63,653 nt of DNA from NCBI RefSeq assembly GCF_014323665.1, contig NZ_JABVEB010000019.1, positions 1 to 63,653 of the forward strand, given 5' to 3'. The position numbers and the translations under genes are program-made. The DNA is from Actinomadura sp. HBU206391 (GTDB lineage: Bacteria > Actinomycetota > Actinomycetes > Streptosporangiales > Streptosporangiaceae). How positions within the stretch are numbered: position 1 is the first letter of the stretch; every line of letters starts with the position of its first letter. The notes under the pieces are model-generated. The model had not been told where the DNA came from. It made no database searches and saw only the letters and a program-made list of their open reading frames with translations. Shown here piece after piece: positions 57,124 through 63,653 of the stretch.

Positions 57124-59415
57124 TCAGTGTTCTGTCGCCGGCTCGGTCGACGGCTTGGAATCAGTTGCCGCCCGGCTCGGAGCCTCCGCCACGGGTGAGA
57201 GGTGTTCCCCTCCCGCCCGTACGCTCGCTGGCCAGGCCGCGCTGCCCAGAAGTGCCAGCATCCCGGGCAGAAGCACGCCGCGTACGAGAGTGGCGTCGAG
57301 CAAGATCGCCACTGCCAGGCCGACGCCCAGCTGCTTCATCTCGACCGTGGAGAGAGTCGCGAAGATGGCGAAGACGGCGAGCATGATGGCCGCCGCGCTT
57401 GTCACCACTCCGGCTGAGCGCATCACGCCCTGCCGGATGGCCTCGCGCGGGTCTGATCCCGCTGCGACGTAGTCCCGCACCCGGCTCAGGACGAACACGT
57501 GGTAGTCCATTGACAGCCCGAAGAGCACCACAAAGAGGATCAACGGCACCCAGGACACGATCGCCCCGTTGGACTCGAATCCGAGAAGCCCCTCTGCCCA
57601 CTGATGCTGGAAGACGAGGACCATGACCCCGTAGGCCGCGCCGGTCGACGCCACGTTCAGCACACCGGTCATCAAGGCGATCCATAGCGACCGGAACGCG
57701 GCCACCATGACGATCAGGCAGAACAGGACCACGAATCCGACGACGAGTGGAAGGCGGTCGCGCTGTACCTTCGAGAAGTCGGCGTCGAACGCCACGTTGC
57801 CACCCACCCACCAGCGGGCACCAGTGACCGCCCCGATGGTGCCCGGAGCCAGGTCCGTGCGGAGTTCGTCGAGTGTGGCGCGGGCGGCCGGCGTCGCCGG
57901 ATCGTGCGGGATCGCCAGGGACATCTTGGTGACGGTGCGGTCGTCGGAGGCGACGATGACGGGCTTGCCGGTCAGGGCGAAGTCACCGGTCGACCCGGCT
58001 CGCTCGTAGAGTCCGCCGAGTGCGGTCGCGACCGCCCCGGCCTGTTCCCGCGGGGCCTGGACCACGACGATGTGGTTCGCCTTGTTGCCGGGAAACGCCT
58101 CGGCGACGCGGTGCAGGACCTGGACCACCTGGTAGTCGCCCGGCAGATCGGCGTCGCCGGGCATCTTGAAGTTCATGTCGGCGACCGGCCACGCCAGCAG
58201 CCCTGTGAGGATCAGCCCCGCCGACACCGCGATGGCGGGAGCCCGAAGGACCGGACGCAGGACGCGGTCCCACAGCCTGCTGCCCTCCGGGGTACGGCGG
58301 CGGCCGAGCAGGGGCACGCGCAGCCGGTCGATCCGGTCGCCGAGCAGGGCCAGTACGGCCGGAAGCGCGGTCAGTGATCCGATCACGGCGACGCCCACGA
58401 CCGTGATCGCCCCGAGCGCCAGGGATGAGAAGATCGCGTTACCCGCGAAGAACATTCCGGTCATCGCGACCATCACGGCCCCGCCCGAAACCGCCACCGC
58501 TCGCCCCGACGTCGCCGATGCGATCCGCAGCGCGGTGTGGGGATCCCGGCCGGCGGCGCGTTCCTCCCTCACCCGTCGCATGTAGAACAGCGAGTAGTCG
58601 ACGCCGACCGCGAGTCCCAGCAGGAGGACGAGGCTTGGCTGGTACACGTTCGCCGGCACTACGAATGAGGTCACCGCCGAAAGGCCCAGGGCGAACAGCA
58701 CCGAGCTCAGCCCCAGGATCAGCGGCACCGCGGCCGCGACCAGCGCGCCGAAGACCACGATGAGGACGACGAACGTGATGGGAAGGCTGATGAACTCGGC
58801 CCGATGAAAGTCCCTGGCCGACTTCTCGGATATCTCCTTGCCGAGCGATCCGGCGCCGACCTGATCGATGCGCACGTCGGGATAGGCGCGTCCGGCCGCC
58901 TCTGTGACCTCGAGGATGGGCCCGACGACGTCCTTCGGCAGCCTCCGGCCATCCCCCCGGCCGAGGTCCAACTCGACGGGAAGCAGCGTCGAACGCCCGT
59001 CACGCGACAAGACCGGCTCACGGACGTCCGTCACCTCCGTCAGCGCCCGGTATCGCCTTGTCAGATCGGCCACCAAGGCCGTTGAACCTGCTTTGTTCAG
59101 TGTCCCGCTCCGTGCCTGGACCAGGACGTTCTCGGTCATGCCCTCCTCGCCCCAGTCCGTGTTGTCGAGCAACCGCTCGGCGTGGGCAGCCTGCCCGCTC
59201 AGCATGTCGGCGTCGGACTGCCCCTTTACGCCGAGGGCCAGGCTGGCCCCGTAGATGACGAGGACCGTCAGGATCCAGGCCCCGAGCACGGTCCATCGAT
59301 GTCGCATGCTCCAGCCCGCGACCTTCTCGACGACACCTCGCGGTCCCGTGCCGGATCGATGACGTGGTGGCCGTCCGTCTGGGGAATGCGAGGTGTCAAA
59401 GGCAGACGAACTCAT
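57124..59415 (-). CDS. MMPL-family RND transporter
   Basis: 763 residues. Two repeats of a transmembrane set: TM1 (MRHRWTVLGAWILTVLVIYG), periplasmic loop, then helix bundles with FVVLIVVFGALVAAAVPLIL, LLLGLAVGVDYSLFYMRRVR (proton-relay Asp-Tyr pair) and again VPLILFVVLFGLSMDYHVFV. The family exports lipids, drugs or siderophores. AAAGGGAC precedes the ATG. It is divergent from the kinase-regulator operon across 226 bases. Confidence 0.92.
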   Translation of the reverse strand: MSSSAFDTSHSPDGRPPRHRSGTGPRGVVEKVAGWSMRHRWTVLGAWILTVLVIYGASLALGVKGQSDADMLSGQAAHAERLLDNTDWGEEGMTENVLVQARSGTLNKAGSTALVADLTRRYRALTEVTDVREPVLSRDGRSTLLPVELDLGRGDGRRLPKDVVGPILEVTEAAGRAYPDVRIDQVGAGSLGKEISEKSARDFHRAEFISLPITFVVLIVVFGALVAAAVPLILGLSSVLFALGLSAVTSFVVPANVYQPSLVLLLGLAVGVDYSLFYMRRVREERAAGRDPHTALRIASATSGRAVAVSGGAVMVAMTGMFFAGNAIFSSLALGAITVVGVAVIGSLTALPAVLALLGDRIDRLRVPLLGRRRTPEGSRLWDRVLRPVLRAPAIAVSAGLILTGLLAWPVADMNFKMPGDADLPGDYQVVQVLHRVAEAFPGNKANHIVVVQAPREQAGAVATALGGLYERAGSTGDFALTGKPVIVASDDRTVTKMSLAIPHDPATPAARATLDELRTDLAPGTIGAVTGARWWVGGNVAFDADFSKVQRDRLPLVVGFVVLFCLIVMVAAFRSLWIALMTGVLNVASTGAAYGVMVLVFQHQWAEGLLGFESNGAIVSWVPLILFVVLFGLSMDYHVFVLSRVRDYVAAGSDPREAIRQGVMRSAGVVTSAAAIMLAVFAIFATLSTVEMKQLGVGLAVAILLDATLVRGVLLPGMLALLGSAAWPASVRAGGEHLSPVAEAPSRAATDSKPSTEPATEH

Positions 59416-59503
59416 CTCATGTCCCTTTCATCGCGTGACATCACGACGCCTTTTCGCGTCGGCATAGACGCTAGGCAGGCGTGGGGGGCGGTGTCGGCGA
59501 CGG

Positions 59504-59526
59504 CACCACCCCCAATCGGGGTGGTG
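59504..59526. promoter_or_regulatory. 9-bp perfect palindrome in the divergent promoter region
   Basis: CACCACCCC and its complement GGGGTGGTG around a 5-base loop, between the MMPL and histidine-kinase starts. A candidate binding site of the downstream response regulator, or a hairpin insulating the two promoters. Confidence 0.6.
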
Positions 59527-59641
59527 TCTCCACTACCGCGAAGGGACGCGCTCGCCCACTGATGTGAATTGGTGTTGGTCCCGTACGGTTTGCGATGAAC
59601 CGCAGCCGAACGGACGAAAATCCGCGGGGAGGGGATACCGA

Positions 59642-60862
59642 GTGCAGCTGAGACGGGTGATCACAGTCGAGTCGTGGTGGTCCATCGGATACCACCTGTC
59701 CGGTCTGGCGATCGCCCCGCTGTACTGGCTGCCTCCACTCGGTGCACTGATCGGTTTGGTCTGCCTCCCGTTGCTGCTCTTGGGGCTGCCGATCCTGCTT
59801 CTGGCGATGCGCGGCGCCTCCAGGGTCACGATCCTGGCCGACCGGCGCCTGTCACGTGAGCTGGGTGTTCCCGCCGCGCCGGCCGGTCCGCGGCCCGCGC
59901 TCCATGCGATGATGACCGGCCGTCCGGGGTGGCGGGCACTGGGGCTCGCCCTCCTCGTGGCCGCATGGGACACGGGCACCGGAGCGCTGGTGCTCAGCGG
60001 ACTCGCCCTGGGCGTGACGCTGACAGCGCTGCCGATCCTGGTTCCGGCCCTCGGGGCGGACAGCGCCACGTTCGCTGGAGTGCCCCTGAATCCCCTGACC
60101 ATCGCGCTCGGAGCCGTACTGGGGCTGACCGTGATCGTCGCCGAACTGGCCACGGCACGGCCGCTCCTGCTGTTCGGAGCGAACCTAATGGCACGGACAC
60201 GGGACGAGGCCGAGGCACAGCGGCTCCGGCAGCGCATCGCGACCCTGGAGACCACGCGGACACGGGTCGTGGACGCGGCCGAAGCGGAGCGGCGGCGCAT
60301 CGAGCGCGACCTGCACGACGGCGCCCAGCAGCGCCTGCTCGCCGTCTCGATCGCGATCAGCCGGGCGCACCGGCAACTCTCCCGAGATCCCGAGAAGGCG
60401 GAGGAATTGCTCAACGAAGCACAGGGGGATGCCCGCGCGGCCATCGAGGAGCTTCGCGGCATCGCCCGCAGCGCTCATCCGCCCGTACTCACCGAACGCG
60501 GCCTGCAGCCGGCCGTGACCACCATGGCACGGCGATTCGCGGTGCCGGTCCGGCTCGACGTCCGCCTCGCGGACCGCCCCGCACGACGTTCGGAGGCCGT
60601 GGCGTACTACGTGGTGGCCGAACTGCTCACCAATATCGCCAAGCACGCCGGGGCGTCGGCTGTCTCAGTACGCCTCTGGCGCGAGGACGACCGGCTGCGG
60701 ATCTGCGTCACCGACGACGGCAGAGGCGGTGCGGAGGAGAAGGAGGGCGGAGGACTGGCGGGCCTGCGAGCCCGGCTCGACGCGGTGGACGGCGGGATCT
60801 CGATCACCAGCCCGTCCGGCGGGGCGACGATGGTGGAGGCCGAGCTGCCGTGGAACGCGTGA
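59642..60862 (+). CDS. sensor histidine kinase (HisKA_3/LuxR-coupled type)
   Basis: 406 residues from GTG 59642, preceded by GGGGAGGGG. Several N-terminal hydrophobic helices (AIAPLYWLPPLGALIGLV, GLPILLLAM and a second pair near 100-170) sense the membrane. The phosphoacceptor is in RDLHDGAQQR (His near 225). ATPase motifs follow: VAELLTNIAKHA (N-box) and VTDDGRGG (G1), GGGLAGLRARL (G2). The frame upstream to 59564 lacks a ribosome-binding site. Stop overlaps the regulator start as GTGA. Confidence 0.93.
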   Translation: MQLRRVITVESWWSIGYHLSGLAIAPLYWLPPLGALIGLVCLPLLLLGLPILLLAMRGASRVTILADRRLSRELGVPAAPAGPRPALHAMMTGRPGWRALGLALLVAAWDTGTGALVLSGLALGVTLTALPILVPALGADSATFAGVPLNPLTIALGAVLGLTVIVAELATARPLLLFGANLMARTRDEAEAQRLRQRIATLETTRTRVVDAAEAERRRIERDLHDGAQQRLLAVSIAISRAHRQLSRDPEKAEELLNEAQGDARAAIEELRGIARSAHPPVLTERGLQPAVTTMARRFAVPVRLDVRLADRPARRSEAVAYYVVAELLTNIAKHAGASAVSVRLWREDDRLRICVTDDGRGGAEEKEGGGLAGLRARLDAVDGGISITSPSGGATMVEAELPWNA

Positions 60863-61602
60863 CACCCGGGCTGCGTCTCGTGATCGCCGAAGACTCGGTG
60901 CTCCTGCGCTCTGGCCTGGTACGCCTTCTGGAAGACGAAGACCTGCAGGTCGTCGCGGAGGTCGGGGACGGCGACTCCCTCCTGGAGGCAGTGGCCACGG
61001 AGCGCCCGGACGTCGCCATCATCGACGTACGCATGCCGCCCACCTTCACCGACGAGGGCATCCATGTCGCGCTGACGATCAGGAAACGCCACCCGGAGGT
61101 CAGTGTTCTCGTGCTCTCCCAGTGGGTCGAGGAGACGTCCGCAGGCGAGTTGCTGCGCGGCGGCATGGACGGAATCGGTTACCTGCTGAAGGACCGGGTG
61201 ACCGACATCAACGCGTTCATCGCCGCGGTGCGCCAGGTGGCGGCGGGGGGAAGCGTCCTCGACCCCGATGTCGTCACCCAGATCCTGGCGCACCAGTACG
61301 AACAGGGCGTGCTCGACCGCCTATCCACCCGTGAGGGCGAGGTGCTCGCCTGCATGGCGGAGGGGTTGAACAACGCCGCGATCTCCCGGCGGCTCTTCAT
61401 CACCGAACGCGCGGTCGAAAAGCACATCCGCAGCATATTCACGAAATTGCAGCTCTCCCCCGAAGAACAAGACCAGCACCGCCGGGTGGCCGCGGTGCTG
61501 CGGTACCTGAGCGCCATCGGGGGCCATCCGCTCGATGCCGATCGCCACACCCCGATCGCCAACAGACGGACCGGACTGGACAGGAACAGGCCCCATGGAT
61601 GA
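60859..61602 (+). CDS. NarL/LuxR-type response regulator
   Basis: 247 residues from GTG 60859. The receiver has acidic pair ED in VIAEDSVLL, phosphoacceptor Asp in VAIIDVRMPP and Lys in YLLKDRV. The C-terminal LuxR helix-turn-helix runs LSTREGEVLACMAEGLNNAA, ERAVEKHIRSIFTKL. It is translated together with the kinase and ends overlapping the DUF4097 gene. Its targets probably include the divergent MMPL promoter. Confidence 0.94.
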   Translation: MTPGLRLVIAEDSVLLRSGLVRLLEDEDLQVVAEVGDGDSLLEAVATERPDVAIIDVRMPPTFTDEGIHVALTIRKRHPEVSVLVLSQWVEETSAGELLRGGMDGIGYLLKDRVTDINAFIAAVRQVAAGGSVLDPDVVTQILAHQYEQGVLDRLSTREGEVLACMAEGLNNAAISRRLFITERAVEKHIRSIFTKLQLSPEEQDQHRRVAAVLRYLSAIGGHPLDADRHTPIANRRTGLDRNRPHG

Positions 61603-62443
61603 AGTCGCGCCGACCACGGACCGCTCCCCCGCCCGCTCCCGACGAGCGCTCGTGACGACCCTGCTGACGACCGTCATGCTGGTGACCGGCGGGTCGTACG
61701 CCGTCGCGGACACGCTGCTCCAACGGCGGTCCACGACCGACGAGGTCATCCGCAGACCCGTCCGCCACCTGCGACTCGACCTCGTGAACGGGAACGTGCG
61801 GATCAGCGCCTACGAGGGCGACACGATCCAGATCAGGCGCACGCTTACGCGCTCGCTGCATGAGCCCGTGGAGAAGAGGGAATTCCGCGGAGACGAATTC
61901 GCCCTGCTCAGTGTCTGTCAGCGCTACCTCGGCCGCTGCCGGGCGGACTATGACATCAAGGTGCCCCGTTCCACCGCCGTCAGCGCGACCGTCTACTTCG
62001 GTGACGGAGAGATCACCGGGCTGTCCGCCGCGGTCAAGCTGAACGTCCTCATCGGCACCGCCGTACTGGCGAGCCTCGACGGTCCAGTAGACGCCGAGAC
62101 GCTGCACGGAGAGCTCAGAGCCACCGACGTGCGGGGCCCCTCCCTGACCGCCCGATCCGCCGCCGGCCCGATCTACCTCACCCGAGCCGCGTCCGACACC
62201 ATCGATGCCCGCTCCGCGGGCGGCAACCTGACCGTGCGCGCGACCGGCCAGAGCAGCTCGGTGTCGGCCATCACCGAACACGGCGATGTCAACGTGCTAC
62301 TTCCCAAGACCGCGCCGGTCTACCGGATCGAGGCATCCGCAGCCACCCCGCCCGACATACAGATCCCGCGGGCAAAGAACGGTCCCGTGCTCCATGCCCG
62401 GTCGGCCACCGGGACCGTCGCGATTCGGCAGCAGGAGAACTGA
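61595..62443 (+). CDS. DUF4097-type membrane-anchored beta-solenoid protein
   Basis: 282 residues from ATG 61595, 8 bases inside the regulator gene. One N-terminal transmembrane helix (ALVTTLLTTVMLVTGGSYAV), then repeated short beta units (VRHLRLDLVNGNVRISAYEG, VSATVYFGDGEITGL, LTARSAAGPIYLTRAA, NLTVRATGQSSSV), characteristic of DUF4097 solenoids. It faces the outside and may be an accessory of envelope-stress sensing by the kinase. Confidence 0.88.
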   Translation: MDEVAPTTDRSPARSRRALVTTLLTTVMLVTGGSYAVADTLLQRRSTTDEVIRRPVRHLRLDLVNGNVRISAYEGDTIQIRRTLTRSLHEPVEKREFRGDEFALLSVCQRYLGRCRADYDIKVPRSTAVSATVYFGDGEITGLSAAVKLNVLIGTAVLASLDGPVDAETLHGELRATDVRGPSLTARSAAGPIYLTRAASDTIDARSAGGNLTVRATGQSSSVSAITEHGDVNVLLPKTAPVYRIEASAATPPDIQIPRAKNGPVLHARSATGTVAIRQQEN

Positions 62444-62730
62444 TGCCGACAAGCTCGGACGTCCCGCGCCCACCCGGATTGACATACACAAACTCGCGAT
62501 TCACGCTTTCGCTCACCATGATCACGGAGGGTGTTGTGTTACGCGTGATTCAGGACCGACCCGCCATGTCCGCCCGGGACGGTCTTGGCGGTGGACCCGC
62601 TGTGGCTCACTCGGCATTGGCGGCTTCCAGGACGGGCACGGCCGCGACTCACCGGAATGTCCCGTATCCAGCGAGGTTGCGCCAGCACCACGGAAAGGCC
62701 GGTCCGCAGGCTTCACGGGCGGGACAAATT
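62444..62730. other. intergenic, nothing recognised
   Basis: Only short frames. The last part merges with the MMPL remnant. Confidence 0.4.
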
Positions 62731-63135
62731 CGGCAACATGAGGGGCACCGCTGTGCAGCTCGACTACCGCGACACGGCCATACGCGACACCGTCCTCATC
62801 GTGCCGCTCGTCCTGCTGGCGGTGACCCTGATCCTCGTGCTGCTCCTACGCTCGATCGTCGCCCCACTGGTGCTGCTCGGCACCATTGTGCTGTCCTTCG
62901 CCGGCTCGTTCGGCCTCGCCGCGCTGGTCTTCAACCACGTCCTCGGCTACGGCGGCGTCGCACCCGACTTGTTCATCTACATCTTCGTCTTCCTGGTCGC
63001 CCTCGGCGTCGACTACAACATCTTCCTTTGCCCGTCCGCTCGATCCAGGTACCAGCCCTGGTGATCATCCTCGGCGAGCACACCTGGTGGCCGACAACCC
63101 GCAAGGCGACCCACCTCCAGAACTCACCAAGGTAG
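62731..63135 (+). pseudogene. MMPL-family transporter remnant with internal deletion
   Basis: VQLDYRDTAIRDTVLIVPLV, LILVLLLRSIVAPLVLLGTI and VFLVALGVDYNIFL (proton-relay Asp-Tyr) are the second half of an MMPL protein, but the frame breaks just after IFL. In the next frame RSIQVPALVIILGEHTWW resumes close to the normal C-terminus. Everything between and all of the N-terminal half is missing. Confidence 0.72.
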
Positions 63136-63325
63136 TGAAGGACGCCGCTACGCCCCACCAGACAGGACCGGGCCGGCATCTGGGTTGTCTCCTCGTATCT
63201 GTCAGTCCACGCCGTCCGCGATGCCTCTTCGATCGGGTTTGGCCCGCCGACGTCTCGTCGACCCAATCCTCGAGTGGAGGTGTCCACATGCCAGGTCGAA
63301 GCAAGCGTCAGCCGGGACCTTCCTT
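63136..63325. other. short intergenic region, nothing recognised
   Basis: Lies between the MMPL remnant and the GlsB-type gene; presumably its promoter. Confidence 0.35.
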
Positions 63326-63583
63326 ATGATCGGATTCATCGTCGCGGGACGGATCATCGGAGCCCTGGCACGGCTGATCAAACCCGGCCGCCAGCACCTG
63401 GGGATCATCGCCACACTCCTGCTGGGACTGGTGGGCTCGATCATCGGCGGCTCCATCGCCAACCTGCTGGGCACCGGTGACGTCTTCGAGCTGAACGTGC
63501 TCGGCTTCATCGTCTCGGTGATCGCGGCCGTCTTGCTGATCGGTGTCGCGGAAGGCGTGACCGGCGCGCGCGCCAAGAGATGA
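63326..63583 (+). CDS. GlsB/YeaQ/YmgE-family stress membrane protein
   Basis: 85 residues, three transmembrane segments rich in glycine: IGFIVAGRIIGALARLI, LLLGLVGSIIGGSIANLLG and LGFIVSVIAAVLLIGVAEGV. Family members are small general stress-response membrane proteins of unknown precise action. The usual G(A/L)IAG before ARLI is here GRIIG. The ATG at 63326 follows ACCTTCCTT, so ribosome-binding is weak. Confidence 0.88.
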   Translation: MIGFIVAGRIIGALARLIKPGRQHLGIIATLLLGLVGSIIGGSIANLLGTGDVFELNVLGFIVSVIAAVLLIGVAEGVTGARAKR

Positions 63584-63594
63584 CAGCCGCTGGT

Positions 63595-63626
63595 CCTTGG
63601 CTCCGCGCCTGCAGGCGCGGAGCCAA
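63595..63626 (+). terminator. hairpin after the GlsB-type gene
   Basis: Perfect 16-bp inverted repeat (CTTGGCTCCGCGCCTG and its complement) with no spacer, 12 bases after the stop. Strong stem, no U tract, in keeping with actinomycete terminators. Confidence 0.85.
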
Positions 63627-63653
63627 GCAAAACGGGCCATGTCCAGGCCGTAG

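Overview
The window is high-GC actinomycete chromosome. The codon use is strongly GC-biased, two genes belong to the aerobic cobalamin branch, and the mobile-element debris (AICE-type integrase, IS3, IS481, IS110 and IS21 remnants) is typical of Actinomycetota. A member of Streptosporangiales is plausible, but that is an impression from gene families and not a proof.

Layout. 1-10.6 kb is mostly housekeeping: the start of cobN behind a cobalamin riboswitch, an acyl-CoA ligase, a Gfo/Idh/MocA oxidoreductase, a DUF1444-like protein, cobQ and cobD, an APH-fold kinase, an FAD-linked oxidase and tRNA-Arg(TCT). A 63-bp block carrying the divergent starts of the kinase and oxidase genes is duplicated 1.4 kb away, next to cobD. 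10.6-13.3 kb is a decayed AICE-like element at tRNA-Arg (integrase stub, excisionase, methyltransferase and peptidase fragments). 13.4-15.8 kb has an ECF sigma / membrane-protein pair and a sulfotransferase. 15.8-17.4 kb is a boneyard (epoxide hydrolase tail, IS21 istA stub, leucine-rich-repeat pseudogene).

17.5-35.6 kb is the standout. Six tightly packed leftward genes, five of whose six junctions overlap or nearly touch, encode about 6000 residues: an intracellular-looking subtilisin-like protease, a 1534-residue DUF6603-like/kelch fusion, a separate kelch propeller, and three large proteins of 1071, 1759 and 632 residues with no function I recognise. This reads as one uncharacterised multi-protein system.

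35.7-41.4 kb is an insertion-sequence nest: IS110 and IS481 fragments, an intact IS3-family element, and two inverted 44-bp copies of one IS end. Between them sit an aldo/keto reductase, a broken Lrp regulator and an IS-truncated gene. 41.4-47.0 kb is a redox gene cluster (TetR, SDR, three F420-reductase-like Rossmann proteins, an NAD-dependent epimerase-like protein, LysR). 47.8-51.2 kb is a membrane-anchored STAND NTPase with 13-14 WD40 repeats. 51.3-57.1 kb is defence/mobile debris: a frameshifted recombinase pair, a frameshifted Imm10-like gene, an orphan four-repeat CRISPR remnant, a propeller-like protein, a second IS3 element and a tRNA 3' fragment. A 51-bp direct repeat brackets most of it. 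57.1-63.6 kb returns to ordinary genes: an MMPL transporter divergent from a histidine kinase / response regulator / DUF4097 operon, a deleted MMPL remnant, and a GlsB/YeaQ-type membrane protein followed by a perfect hairpin.

All function calls come from reading translated sequence and remembered family motifs. No search was run.
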